From assembly GCA_903857495.1 (NCBI GenBank), contig CAIOFF010000016.1, positions 1-64,000 on the forward strand: a DNA stretch of 64,000 nucleotides, written 5' to 3'. Of this stretch, positions 45,591 through 53,441 are shown piece by piece (the first letter of the stretch is position 1; each line of letters begins with the position of its first letter). The stretch is from an uncultured Holophagaceae bacterium (GTDB lineage: Bacteria > Acidobacteriota > Holophagae > Holophagales > Holophagaceae). The translations under genes and the position numbers were made by a program. Below the pieces are notes generated by a model. It was not told where the DNA came from and made no database searches. It saw only the letters and a program-made list of their open reading frames with translations.

Positions 45591-46085
45591 CTAGTTCCGC
45601 AGCTCAATGGCGAGCAGGAACCGGTCTCCGGAGGCGAGGCGCTCTTTCACCTGGCTGAAGTTGAGGTCGAAGGTCTCGGTCTCGCCAGGCCTGATGGTGC
45701 CGAGCTTGGTGCCGCCGGAGGCCACGCCGATCAGCCGGCCATCCTTGTCCAGAACGGCCACAGCGAAGCCGGGAATCCGGGGGGACTTGCTGGTGTTGGT
45801 GACCTCCAGCTGGGCCCGGGTGCCGAACTCGGCGTTCTTCAGGAAATCGAAGAGGCTCTTCTCGACCTTGCGCTTGTTGAAGAAGATGCTGGTCACCTTC
45901 AGGCCGTCCAGGTTGATGGCCAGGGGAATGGTGCGGTCCCAGATGAAGCCGAGGCTCTCGGAGTGGAAGGAGAGCGGGGCGGCCGGAGCCTGGGCCACCT
46001 CCACCTGGGTTGGGGCCGCCGGGGCAGACCCACCGGAGGGAACCTGGGCGAGACCCAGGGCGGCGACGAGGAGGAGCGTCTGCAT
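45591..46085 (-). CDS. Exported protein of unknown function
   Basis: This 164-aa protein has a signal peptide (MQTLLLVAALGLAQVPSGGSA) and a beta-rich domain with LEVTNTSKSPRIPGFAVAVLDKDGRLIGVASG and TIRPGETETFDLNF, the pattern of FxLYD-like or similar periplasmic beta-sandwich domains that modify protein or cell-surface interactions. The start at 46085 follows GGAAGG; the frame is open further left, but that stretch is antisense to nothing recognisable and overlaps the neighbour. It follows the zinc-ribbon gene by one base. Confidence 0.75.
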   Translation of the reverse strand: MQTLLLVAALGLAQVPSGGSAPAAPTQVEVAQAPAAPLSFHSESLGFIWDRTIPLAINLDGLKVTSIFFNKRKVEKSLFDFLKNAEFGTRAQLEVTNTSKSPRIPGFAVAVLDKDGRLIGVASGGTKLGTIRPGETETFDLNFSQVKERLASGDRFLLAIELRN

Positions 46086-46086
46086 C

Positions 46087-47214
46087 TCAGTGCCTTCCGA
46101 ACAGGCCGCTGAAGAGGCCCTTCTTGGGGGCCGACTCGTCGACCTGGGGCAGGGTGGGCGCGCCGCCAGTCCGCTCGCGGCGGAGCCGGTCAAAGGCAGG
46201 GCGCAAGCCCGGCACCTTGCAGGCCTCCAGCCAGTTCTCACTGTGCTGGCGGGCCACCATGTGGTTCTCGAGGATGCGTCCCTCATCCACCCAGGCGATG
46301 AGCTGGGGCATCGTGAGCCCGCCGTAGATGTCTTCGCCGATCTTCAGGCGCAGGAGCTCTGCGCCCGTGTCGGGGCCCTCGGGGAGAGGCGCGAAGCTGC
46401 GCGGAGCCGGGACCACCTCGGTGAGTTCCTCGGGGGGCGGCAGCAGGTCCGTCGCCTCGAAGGCCACCGTCGGCTCCTCCATGGCGGAGGCGGGCACGGA
46501 AGCCATGGCCGCCAGGAGGTCGGCCTGGGAGATGCGGACCGTCGAGCTGGAGGCGCCGAGCAGGTCGGGGGCATAGCCGGAGGCCGTGGCGCCGTCTTCC
46601 AGGCTGGGGGCGGGCACCGAGGGCAGCTCTGGTTCGGGTTGGACCTTGGCTTGCGGGGTGGCCAGTGTCGAGTCCAGGGCGGACAGGGTGGCCTCCATGT
46701 CCATGTCGTCGGGATGGCGGCTGATCCTCAGGCCAGCCGGTTCGGCGGGGGCATCCCCGAAGAGCTTGTCGATGGCATCCCGGGCGGAGGTGTAGCCCGA
46801 GGCCGTGGTCTTGGGCAGTTCGAGGGGAGGCAGCTCCACCGGGGGGGCGGCCTCCTGGACTGGCACGGCGGCAGGCAAGTCTTCCTTCGCTTCGGGCAGG
46901 AAGGCGGGGACCTCGGGCAGGGTCTGGTCCAGGACCGCCGTGAAGCTGCTGGGCAGATCCTCCAGGGTGAGGGCTGGCGCTTCCTCCAGGTCTTGGGGAG
47001 GGAGGGTGGCCAGGCGCAGGGCCTCGAGCGCCTCGGCCTCGAAACCGGCGGTGGCATTCTGGGTGGGCAGGCCCAACACCCGCTGGACGACATCGCCCAC
47101 GGGGAAGGTGCTCCCGCATGAGAAACAGCGGGCGCGCCGCAGGGTCGGCCTCAGCCGTTCCGGCCGGAGGCGGTAGCGGGTGGAGCAGCTCGGGCAATGA
47201 ATCGCTTCGGCCAC
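46087..47214 (-). CDS. MJ0042-type zinc-ribbon protein with GYF-like C-terminal domain
   Basis: This 375-aa protein opens with a zinc ribbon (IHCPSCSTRYRL, then RARCFSCGSTF), the MJ0042 family finger. A long acidic, Pro/Ala-rich linker follows (about 60-285). Residues of about 290-340 (LKIGEDIYGGLTMPQLIAWVDEGRILENHMV) resemble GYF_2-like domains. The GTG start at 47214 is preferred because GAGGAG lies 6 nt before it; an ATG 11 codons upstream lacks a site. The linker contains repeated TASGY motifs. The role is unknown; similar layouts occur in myxobacterial motility proteins. Confidence 0.75.
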   Translation of the reverse strand: MAEAIHCPSCSTRYRLRPERLRPTLRRARCFSCGSTFPVGDVVQRVLGLPTQNATAGFEAEALEALRLATLPPQDLEEAPALTLEDLPSSFTAVLDQTLPEVPAFLPEAKEDLPAAVPVQEAAPPVELPPLELPKTTASGYTSARDAIDKLFGDAPAEPAGLRISRHPDDMDMEATLSALDSTLATPQAKVQPEPELPSVPAPSLEDGATASGYAPDLLGASSSTVRISQADLLAAMASVPASAMEEPTVAFEATDLLPPPEELTEVVPAPRSFAPLPEGPDTGAELLRLKIGEDIYGGLTMPQLIAWVDEGRILENHMVARQHSENWLEACKVPGLRPAFDRLRRERTGGAPTLPQVDESAPKKGLFSGLFGRH

Positions 47215-47300
47215 CGTGGACTCCTCGAGTTCGGAGCAGCATAGCACCCCCCCTGGGGCGCTGTCGCCAGGGCCGGGTATCCTGGCAGCACGGAGGTTTC

Positions 47301-47966
47301 GTGCTGGGCGTGTTCATCACCATCGAAGGCGTGGAGGGGTCGGGCAAGTCCACCCAGCTGTTCCGGCTCTCCGAGCGTCTGCGCCAGATCGGCCTGCCCC
47401 TGCTGGTCTCCAAGGAGCCCGGCGGCACGGCCCTGGGCCGGGAGCTTCGGCGGCTGCTGCTCGAGCGCCATCCCAGCGGCGAGGCCTGGTGTCCGGATGC
47501 CGAGCTGCTGCTCTTCTACGCCGACCGGGCCCAGCACCTGGAGCAGGTGGTCCGCCCGGCCCTCGCCGAAGGGATGATCGTGCTGGTGGACCGCTTTGAG
47601 GACTCCACCCGGGCCTACCAGGGCGCCAGCGGCGTGCCTGAATCGGCCCTGGACCGCCTCAGCGAGCTGGTGCTCAAGGGCCTCCGGCCCCACCTGACCA
47701 TCCTGCTGGACGTGGATCCCGAGCTGTCCTTGCAGCGCGTCGAGGTAAGGAACCTCTCCATGGGGGCCGAGTTCTCCGAGACGCGCTTCGACGAGGCCGA
47801 GCTGGACTTCCACCGACGCGTGCGCAAGCGCTTCCTGGCCATCGCCCAGAACAACCCCAACCGGGTGGCCCTGATCCCCGCCCGGGACGCGGTGGACGAC
47901 GTCGAGGCGGCCATCTGGGCCCGGGTGGCGCCGCTGCTGCGGAACGCCGGGTTCGGGGTGGACTAG
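47301..47966 (+). CDS. tmk: Thymidylate kinase
   Basis: This 221-aa enzyme phosphorylates dTMP to dTDP. The P-loop FITIEGVEGSGKSTQ, the DR(F)xDST motif (VDRFEDSTRAYQG) and ILLDVDPE are intact. The start is GTG at 47301 with GGAGG 4 nt before it; a second GTG three codons on is possible. Its stop overlaps the holB start (TAGTG), the common tmk-holB arrangement. Confidence 0.95.
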   Translation: MLGVFITIEGVEGSGKSTQLFRLSERLRQIGLPLLVSKEPGGTALGRELRRLLLERHPSGEAWCPDAELLLFYADRAQHLEQVVRPALAEGMIVLVDRFEDSTRAYQGASGVPESALDRLSELVLKGLRPHLTILLDVDPELSLQRVEVRNLSMGAEFSETRFDEAELDFHRRVRKRFLAIAQNNPNRVALIPARDAVDDVEAAIWARVAPLLRNAGFGVD

Positions 47967-48985
47967 TGGTGATTGGATTTTCCGCCGACATCTCCGGCCA
48001 TGAGGCCATCCGCCAGCGGCTGGCGGACCGGTTGCTGGCGGGTCGTCTGCAGGGCTCGCTGGTCTTCACCGGGCCCGAGGGCATCGGCAAGCGCCGGGTG
48101 GCCCTGGAGCTGGCCCAGCGCGAGCTCTGCTTCAGGCGCAGCGCCTGCGGCCAGTGCGAGGGCTGCCGGATGTTCGCCGGGGATGACCTGCCCTTCGAGC
48201 TGCCGAACCTGCTGCGCATCACCCCCGAGGGCAAGGCCGGCGTCATCCGCATCGACCAGATCCGCGAGGGCCTCGACTCCACGAACCAGCCCCGGTTCAG
48301 CCGCGGCGTCATCGAGTGGGCGTCCCTGGCCCCACCCATGGGCTGCCACCGCTGGATCCTGGTCGAAGAGGCCCACCGGCTCAATGAGTCCAGCGGCAAC
48401 ATCCTGCTCAAGACCCTCGAGGAACCGCCCGAGGGCACCCACTTCATCCTGATCACCCACCGCCCCGAGGCGCTCCTGCAGACCATCCGCAGCCGCTGCG
48501 AGCGCATCCCCTTCGCGCCCCTCGCCCCCCGGGAGGCCTGGGCCGTGGCCCAGCGGCGGGGCTGGCAGGAGGCCGACCAGGACCGCTGGTCTGCCCTGGG
48601 GGAAGGCAGCCTCCGGCTCCTGGACGAGACCGCGTTCCAGCGGGCCGAGGCTCAGCTGGAGGCCTGGCTCGCCCTGCTGGGCGGCGCCGCCTTCGGGGAG
48701 GCCTCCGGGTCCCTGCTGCCCGAGAAGGAATCGGCCCTGGCTCAGGGCGAGCAGCTGCGGCAGCCCCTGGAGCTGCTCCTCCGGATCCTGGCGGACCTGG
48801 CCCGCCTGCGCACGGGCGAGGCACCGACCCTGGCCCCCTGGCGGGAGGCCCTGGGGGCCCTGGCCGCTGCGCCGCTGGACCTGAAGGCCCCCCAGGAGGC
48901 CATCCTCGAGGCTCTGCGCCACCTGGCCCGGAACCTCAGCCCCGAGCCCCTGCTCCGGGAAGTGGCCCTCTCGCTGAGGAGCTGA
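47966..48985 (+). CDS. holB: DNA polymerase III subunit delta'
   Basis: This 339-aa clamp-loader subunit has LVFTGPEGIGKRRVALELA (Walker A-like), a zinc module with CGQCEGC, EEAHRLNESSGNILLKTLEEPPEGTHFILIT and the sensor SRCERIPF. It works with DnaX and HolA to load the sliding clamp. The start is GTG at 47966 overlapping the tmk stop. Confidence 0.92.
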   Translation: MVIGFSADISGHEAIRQRLADRLLAGRLQGSLVFTGPEGIGKRRVALELAQRELCFRRSACGQCEGCRMFAGDDLPFELPNLLRITPEGKAGVIRIDQIREGLDSTNQPRFSRGVIEWASLAPPMGCHRWILVEEAHRLNESSGNILLKTLEEPPEGTHFILITHRPEALLQTIRSRCERIPFAPLAPREAWAVAQRRGWQEADQDRWSALGEGSLRLLDETAFQRAEAQLEAWLALLGGAAFGEASGSLLPEKESALAQGEQLRQPLELLLRILADLARLRTGEAPTLAPWREALGALAAAPLDLKAPQEAILEALRHLARNLSPEPLLREVALSLRS

Positions 48986-49013
48986 TTGCCTTCTGGCTTC
49001 GCTGGGCTAGAAT
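48986..49013 (+). promoter_or_regulatory. Promoter of the YecH-like gene
   Basis: TTGCCT (48986-48991), a 16-bp spacer and TAGAAT (49008-49013) form a clear sigma-70 type promoter just after holB. Start is expected near 49020. The leader holds a small hairpin (CAGGAG with CTCCTG, about 49019-49036) that may mask or shape translation. Confidence 0.65.
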
Positions 49014-49050
49014 AGATTCAGGAGCGAAGACTCCTGAACTGGAGCCCCCC

Positions 49051-49293
49051 ATGTCCGAACCCCTCTTTGGCCACGATCTGCTGGGTCTCCTGGTGGAGAA
49101 GGGCGGGGCCTGCTCCCTGGAGTCCCTGCGCGCGGCCTCCGTCGCGGCCCACGGCCCCGCGGCCGTCTACTGCAACTGCGGCGGCGACAGCTTCGACTTC
49201 GACGGGGTCCTCGGCTTCCTGGCCAGCAAGGGCAAGGTCAGCGTCCAGAACGGCACCGTGAGCCTGGGTGTCGCTCCGGCATGCCAGCACTGA
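49051..49293 (+). CDS. YecH/DUF2492 family metal-binding protein
   Basis: This 80-aa protein matches the YecH-like family: FGHDLLGLLVEKGGACSLESLRAA, YCNCGGDSFDFDGVLGFLASKGK and a C-terminal ACQH. The Cys and His residues can bind a metal. Family members are small and of unknown role, common in anaerobes. It has its own promoter and is followed by heptamer element B. Confidence 0.86.
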   Translation: MSEPLFGHDLLGLLVEKGGACSLESLRAASVAAHGPAAVYCNCGGDSFDFDGVLGFLASKGKVSVQNGTVSLGVAPACQH

Positions 49294-49299
49294 GTCCTT

Positions 49300-49404
49300 G
49301 GCTGTCGGCTGTCAGCTCTCGGCTGTCAGTCAAGATGGCCCCGGCCTGTCCCGGCGCTGGGACGGGTGCTTCAGTTGACAGCTGATAGCTGAGAGCCGAC
49401 AGCC
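49300..49404. repeat. Heptamer-built palindromic element, copy B
   Basis: The left arm is GCTGTCG, GCTGTCA, GCTCTCG, GCTGTCA (49301-49328). The right arm is TGACAGC, TGATAGC, TGAGAGC, CGACAGC (49376-49403). The inner 47 bp carry a GTCCC/GGGAC hairpin. It sits directly after the YecH-like stop, upstream of the epimerase gene. It shares arms but not core sequence with copy A. Confidence 0.85.
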
Positions 49405-49473
49405 CCTTCCCTGGACGCCCCCTGCGCTCCTGCTGCATGATCGAGGTCTTCCCCCATTGCCTTCGGAGACCCC

Positions 49474-49884
49474 ATGAAACTGCTGCGCATCAACCACCTG
49501 GGCATCGCGGCGCCGGGGCTGGACGAGGCCATGGCCCGCATGGCCCGCCTCTTCGACATGACGGCGGAGCACACCGAGGAAGTGGCTGAGCAGAAGGTGA
49601 AGACGGCCTTCTTCCCTGTGGGGCCCAGCACCCTGGAGTATCTGGAAAGCACCGATCCCGATGGCCCCATCGGCAAGTTCCTGGCGAAGCGCGGCCCCGG
49701 CATCCACCATGTCTGCTTCGAGGTCGACGACATCGATGCTGCCGTCACCTCGCTGCTGGTCAAGGGCGTGCGCATGATCGACTCGGCCCCCCGCAACGGC
49801 GCGCACGGCTGCCGCGTGGCCTTCATCCACCCGGCCGAGACCGGCGGCGTGCTGATGGAGCTGAGCCAGGGCGGGGCGCACTGA
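49474..49884 (+). CDS. mce: Methylmalonyl-CoA epimerase
   Basis: This 136-aa vicinal-oxygen-chelate protein interconverts (R)- and (S)-methylmalonyl-CoA in propionyl-CoA metabolism. INHLGIAAPGLDEAM has the first metal His, GPGIHHVCFEVDDI the second, and the C-terminal VLMELSQ the Glu ligand. GGAGA precedes the ATG. Mutase genes are not in this window. It fits the acyl-CoA oxidation suggested by the Fe-S oxidoreductase. Confidence 0.94.
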   Translation: MKLLRINHLGIAAPGLDEAMARMARLFDMTAEHTEEVAEQKVKTAFFPVGPSTLEYLESTDPDGPIGKFLAKRGPGIHHVCFEVDDIDAAVTSLLVKGVRMIDSAPRNGAHGCRVAFIHPAETGGVLMELSQGGAH

Positions 49885-49893
49885 AGGCCGCCC

Positions 49894-50682
49894 ATGCGCC
49901 TCACTGACCTCGCCGCGCTTCTGGCCGGCTGCCTGGGGGTCGGCGCCCTCGGGGCCCAGGGCGCCGAGACGGGGTTCCTCTCGCGGACCCTTACCCGCGC
50001 CGGCCAGCGCCACCGCTACCAGATCCATGTCCCTGCGGAGTACGCCACCCGGACAGACTGGCCCGTGGTCCTCTACCTGCACGGCGCCGGGGAGCGGGGC
50101 GAGGACGGGCTGCGCCCGACCCAGGCGGGACTCGGCGCCGCGCTCCGCCGGGCACCGAAGCGCTACCCCGCCATCGTCGTGATTCCCCAGGTGCCTGTGG
50201 GAACGCAGTGGACCGGAGCCCAGGCCGACCTGGCCCTCGCCGCCCTGGACCAGGTCCTCGGCGAGTATCGGGTGGATGTGAACCGGGTGTATCTGACGGG
50301 CCTCTCCATGGGCGGCCACGGCACCTGGTATCTCGCCTACCGCCACCCCGAGCGCTTCGCCGCCGCGGCGCCTATCTGCGGCTGGACCCAGGATCTGGCC
50401 AGCCACGGACTCATGGTGCCGGTGGTGCCGCCGGAAGACGGCCCGGCCCTGCCGGCCCTCGCCCGGCGGCTCGCCAAGTTGCCCCTCTGGATCTTCCATG
50501 GCGACCAGGACACCGTCGTGCCCGTGCAGGGCTCCCGCACCGCCTTTGAAGCCCTTCAGGCCGAGTCCACTGTCGCCCACTACACCGAATACCCGGGCCT
50601 CAACCACAACAGCTGGGACGTCACCTATGCCTCCGACGCCTTCGTCTCGTGGCTCTTCGCCCAGCGGCGGCCGAAGCGCTGA
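49894..50682 (+). CDS. Secreted alpha/beta-hydrolase (esterase)
   Basis: This 262-aa protein has a signal peptide (LAALLAGCLGVGALGAQG) and a complete catalytic set: nucleophile in GLSMGGHG, Asp in HGDQDTVVP and His in GLNHNSWD. YLHGAGERGEDGL is the oxyanion region. It resembles the PHB-depolymerase/feruloyl-esterase-like branch (prolyl oligopeptidase family). The substrate is unknown. It starts 9 nt after the epimerase stop. Confidence 0.88.
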   Translation: MRLTDLAALLAGCLGVGALGAQGAETGFLSRTLTRAGQRHRYQIHVPAEYATRTDWPVVLYLHGAGERGEDGLRPTQAGLGAALRRAPKRYPAIVVIPQVPVGTQWTGAQADLALAALDQVLGEYRVDVNRVYLTGLSMGGHGTWYLAYRHPERFAAAAPICGWTQDLASHGLMVPVVPPEDGPALPALARRLAKLPLWIFHGDQDTVVPVQGSRTAFEALQAESTVAHYTEYPGLNHNSWDVTYASDAFVSWLFAQRRPKR

Positions 50683-50712
50683 AGGGGCAGGCTCGTGAGA
50701 GGGTTACCCCCC

Positions 50713-51108
50713 TCACTCCACCAGCTTCATCCCGCAGTGCTTCGAGGCGTCCTGGTCGAAGGTGGCCGTGTGGGTGCAACCGGCCAGGGCGCCACAGCGC
50801 TCAATGAGGCAGTCGGCGAAATCGGCTTTGCCCTGTTTGAAGAGGCGCAGGGCCTTCCACGCGGCATCGGCGTCGGCGACCACCAGCTCCTTGGCCCGCA
50901 GCAGGGTCTCCAGCACGGCGGCGACCTCCTCGCGGCTGGAGCCGTAGCAGCCGGTCAGGACCCACACCAGTTCCACCACGGCCACCAGGCTGACGTAGCC
51001 AGGTGCCTCGGCCGTAAGGGCTTCCATGAGGCGCGTAGCCCGGGGGGACTGCCGGGGATCGTCCTGGGCCACGTAGCGAACCAGGACATTGGTATCCAGG
51101 CCGATCAT
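50713..51108 (-). CDS. PIN domain toxin (VapC-like)
   Basis: This 131-aa PIN ribonuclease carries the acidic residues expected of VapC: D5 in IGLDTNVLVRYV, a Glu in AVVELVWVL (about 46), Asp in ADFADCLIE (about 98) and TFDQDA (about 117). The start overlaps the antitoxin stop as ATGA. VapC toxins cleave tRNA or rRNA; its target is unknown. Confidence 0.92.
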   Translation of the reverse strand: MIGLDTNVLVRYVAQDDPRQSPRATRLMEALTAEAPGYVSLVAVVELVWVLTGCYGSSREEVAAVLETLLRAKELVVADADAAWKALRLFKQGKADFADCLIERCGALAGCTHTATFDQDASKHCGMKLVE

Positions 51109-51347
51109 CGGGAGGCTGCTCCCCGCTTGGCGATGGCCGCGTTCATGTCCGCGAGGCTCACGGGCTTGGCGGGTTTCCCAACCATGCCCTTGAGGCTGGC
51201 CACCGGCTGGGTGGCCGCCACCAGCTCGAAGTGGCCCGGCTCCAGCTGCACGAACTCCACCCGGTCTCCGGACGCCAAGCCCAGCGCCACCCGGACGGAG
51301 GCGGGGATGGTGATCTGCCCCTTGGTGGTCAGGGTCGCAGTGGCCAT
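51105..51347 (-). CDS. AbrB/SpoVT-type antitoxin (VapB-like)
   Basis: This 80-aa protein has the swapped-hairpin DNA-binding domain TLTTKGQITIPASVRVALGLASGDRVEFV at the N terminus and a C-terminal toxin-binding tail. The start at 51347 is preferred because GGAGG lies 5 nt before it; an ATG four codons upstream has no site. It is expected to bind the palindrome at its own -10 box. Confidence 0.92.
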   Translation of the reverse strand: MATATLTTKGQITIPASVRVALGLASGDRVEFVQLEPGHFELVAATQPVASLKGMVGKPAKPVSLADMNAAIAKRGAASR

Positions 51348-51367
51348 GGTGGCCTCCATGTATTATT

Positions 51368-51399
51368 CCTTACTATAGGGTAAGGGGTGTGCCTGTCAA
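51368..51399 (-). promoter_or_regulatory. vapBC promoter with overlapping operator palindrome
   Basis: TTGACA (51399-51394), a 16-bp spacer and TATAGT (51377-51372) form a near-consensus promoter. CCTTAC (51368-51373) and GTAAGG (51380-51385) form a perfect palindrome covering the -10 box, the usual place for toxin-antitoxin self-repression. Confidence 0.75.
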
Positions 51400-51431
51400 G
51401 CCTTCGGCATCCCTTCCTGGCGGGCGACCGC

Positions 51432-52346
51432 CTAGCTCACCGCCCCCAGGTAGCCCAGCCACAGCGCCCGCCCGAAGAACACCACCACGGGCGTGGCCAG
51501 GGCCAGGAAGCAGCCGAAGGGCAGCAGGGTCTGGCCGTTGGAGCGGCGCATGAGCATGAGGGGCACGCCCACGGCCGCACCCAGGCCCGCGCCCAGGAAG
51601 AGAATCCCGAGCATCGGCGCCCAGCCCCAGAAGGCGCCCAGCCAGGCCAGCATCTTGAAGTCGCCCATGCCCAGGCCATCGGTCTTGCGGACCAGCTTGT
51701 AGGCCTGGTTCACCAGGGCGGGCACGCCGTAGCCCACGGCCATGCCGAGGAGGCTCTGCTGCCAGGTCACGGCGGGCTCGAAGCCGGGATAGGCGGGCGC
51801 GGGCTGGAGGCCGTTGTGCCAGGCCAGGACCTGGAGGAGGTGGTTGCTCTCGGTCCAGACCTTGACGAGGGTCTCCGGCCACTGGAGCTGGGGCAGGGTG
51901 AACAGCACCCCCAGAGCCATGAGGGGGAACTGGAGGACGTCCGGCAGGATCATCTCCGTGAAGTCCGTGAAGAACAGCACCAACAGCGCGTAGCCGCAGA
52001 GGAGCCCCTTGAACCAGATGAGGGTGCCGAAGGGGAAGATCCAGGGGGATACGGCGAAGAGTAGGCCCACCAGCAGCTCCACCAGGGGATAGCGCACGGG
52101 GATGCGCCAGCCGCAGGCCGCGCACTTGCCCCGCAGCCAGAGCCAGCCGAGGAGGGGCACGTTGTGCCAGGGCTTGATCTGGGCCTTGCAGGAGGGGCAG
52201 TGGCTGGCCCGCAGGACCACATCGCGGTCGGCGGGTTCCTCCTGGGGCAGGCGGTGGATCAGCACATTGCCGAAGGAACCCAGGATCAGGCCGAAGGGGG
52301 CCAGCAGCAGGGAGAGCAGCCAGGGGGGCAGGTCCAGAAGGGGCAT
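51432..52346 (-). CDS. pilD: Prepilin peptidase / N-methyltransferase PilD
   Basis: This 304-aa polytopic membrane protease trims and N-methylates type IV prepilins and pseudopilins. GSFGNVLIHRLP, two Cys pairs (CPSC, CAAC), TDFTEMILPD and GLGMGDFKML with the catalytic Asp pair are present. It stands apart from other pilus genes. Its presence implies type IV pili or type II secretion elsewhere. Confidence 0.94.
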   Translation of the reverse strand: MPLLDLPPWLLSLLLAPFGLILGSFGNVLIHRLPQEEPADRDVVLRASHCPSCKAQIKPWHNVPLLGWLWLRGKCAACGWRIPVRYPLVELLVGLLFAVSPWIFPFGTLIWFKGLLCGYALLVLFFTDFTEMILPDVLQFPLMALGVLFTLPQLQWPETLVKVWTESNHLLQVLAWHNGLQPAPAYPGFEPAVTWQQSLLGMAVGYGVPALVNQAYKLVRKTDGLGMGDFKMLAWLGAFWGWAPMLGILFLGAGLGAAVGVPLMLMRRSNGQTLLPFGCFLALATPVVVFFGRALWLGYLGAVS

Positions 52347-52412
52347 GCGACTACGATACCGGGGACCTCCACCCGGATTCCGGCAATATTAGGAGGTCAC
52401 CCCGGAGCGCTC

Positions 52413-53030
52413 ATGATCCGTCCCCTGCTTGCCTCTCTCCTGCTGGCCCTGGCCCTCCCGGCGGTGGCCCAGACCGCGGCACCCCAGGCCGCCGCGCCTG
52501 CGCCCACAGCCAAACCCCGGGTCCAGCTGGTCACCAGCTATGGTCCCATCGTGGTGGAGCTGGAGCCGGCGCTGGCGCCGAGGACCGTGGCGAACTTCCT
52601 GGGCTACGTGCAGCGCGGCCACTACGCCGGCACCATCTTTCACCGCGTCATCAGTGGCTTCATGATCCAGGGCGGGGGGCTGCTGGAGAACATGGAGGAG
52701 AAACCCACCGGGGAGGCCGTGCTCAATGAGGCCCCCCAGACCTTCAAGGCCGGCCTGAAGAACACCCGGGGCACCATCGCCATGGCCCGCACGGCAGCGC
52801 CGCACAGCGCCATGGCCCAGTTCTACATCAACCTGGTGGACAACGTCGCCCTGGACCACCGGGACCTGTCCGCGGAAGGCTACGGCTACTGCGTCTTCGG
52901 CCGGGTGGTCGAGGGCCTGGAGGTGGTGGACCGCATCGCCCGGGTCAAGACCGAGTGGCGCCGTGGCATGGGCGACGTCCCCCAGTTCGCCGTGCGCCTC
53001 AAAGAAGCCACGGTGCTGCCCGTCAAATAG
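52413..53030 (+). CDS. Periplasmic cyclophilin-type peptidyl-prolyl isomerase
   Basis: This 205-aa protein has a signal peptide (MIRPLLASLLLALALPAVAQ), an Ala/Pro linker and a cyclophilin domain: GPIVVELEPALAPRTVANFLGYV, GTIFHRVISGFMIQGGG and ARTAAPHSAMAQFYINLVDN. The active-site FHRVI and MIQGG motifs are kept. It assists folding in the periplasm. The start at 52413 has GGAG 5 nt before it. Confidence 0.92.
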   Translation: MIRPLLASLLLALALPAVAQTAAPQAAAPAPTAKPRVQLVTSYGPIVVELEPALAPRTVANFLGYVQRGHYAGTIFHRVISGFMIQGGGLLENMEEKPTGEAVLNEAPQTFKAGLKNTRGTIAMARTAAPHSAMAQFYINLVDNVALDHRDLSAEGYGYCVFGRVVEGLEVVDRIARVKTEWRRGMGDVPQFAVRLKEATVLPVK

Positions 53031-53036
53031 AGCCTG

Positions 53037-53441
53037 CTAGGGGTTGATCACCTTGATGGACGGGCCGGGGCCCTGGGGGCGCTGGCGGTCCTTGGGGATG
53101 AAGATGGCGTTGAGCAGGGACGCCACGAGGCTGGTCACCAGGGCGCCGAAGAACCCGGGCCAGAAGCCGCTGACGGCGAAGCCCAGGCCCAGGCGGGCCG
53201 AGAGGGTGCCCGCCAGCCAGAAGACCAGGCCGTTGATGACGAGGCTGAAGCAGCCGAGCGAGCAGGCCACGGGCACGAAGGCCAGGAACTTGAGCAGGGA
53301 GCCCACGGTGGTGTTGAGGGCGCCCAGCAGCACGGCCACGACCAGCAGCTCCAGGAAGGAGCCATGGCCCAGGCCCGGCACCACGGCGGAGGCCACCAGC
53401 AGGCCGATGGCGGAGAAGAGGAAACGCAGCAGCACGCTCAT
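53037..53441 (-). CDS. Phage holin family 4-type membrane protein
   Basis: This 134-aa protein has four predicted helices (LLRFLFSAIGLLVASAVVPG, FLELLVVAVLLGALN, VACSLGCFSLVINGLVFWLAG, FGALVTSLVASLLNAIFI). This matches the widespread Phage_holin_4_2-like chromosomal family, which is not necessarily a phage gene. The start overlaps the serine acetyltransferase stop as ATGA. Function is unknown. Confidence 0.82.
   Translation of the reverse strand: MSVLLRFLFSAIGLLVASAVVPGLGHGSFLELLVVAVLLGALNTTVGSLLKFLAFVPVACSLGCFSLVINGLVFWLAGTLSARLGLGFAVSGFWPGFFGALVTSLVASLLNAIFIPKDRQRPQGPGPSIKVINP

Noticed and set aside
45468-49404. Heptamer arrays as a degenerate CRISPR array
   Set aside because: The units are 7 bp, directly tandem and arranged as inverted arms, with no spacers.
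53037-53441. Prophage remnant based on the holin-like gene
   Set aside because: The family is widespread on chromosomes, no other phage gene is near, and it is coupled to cysE.
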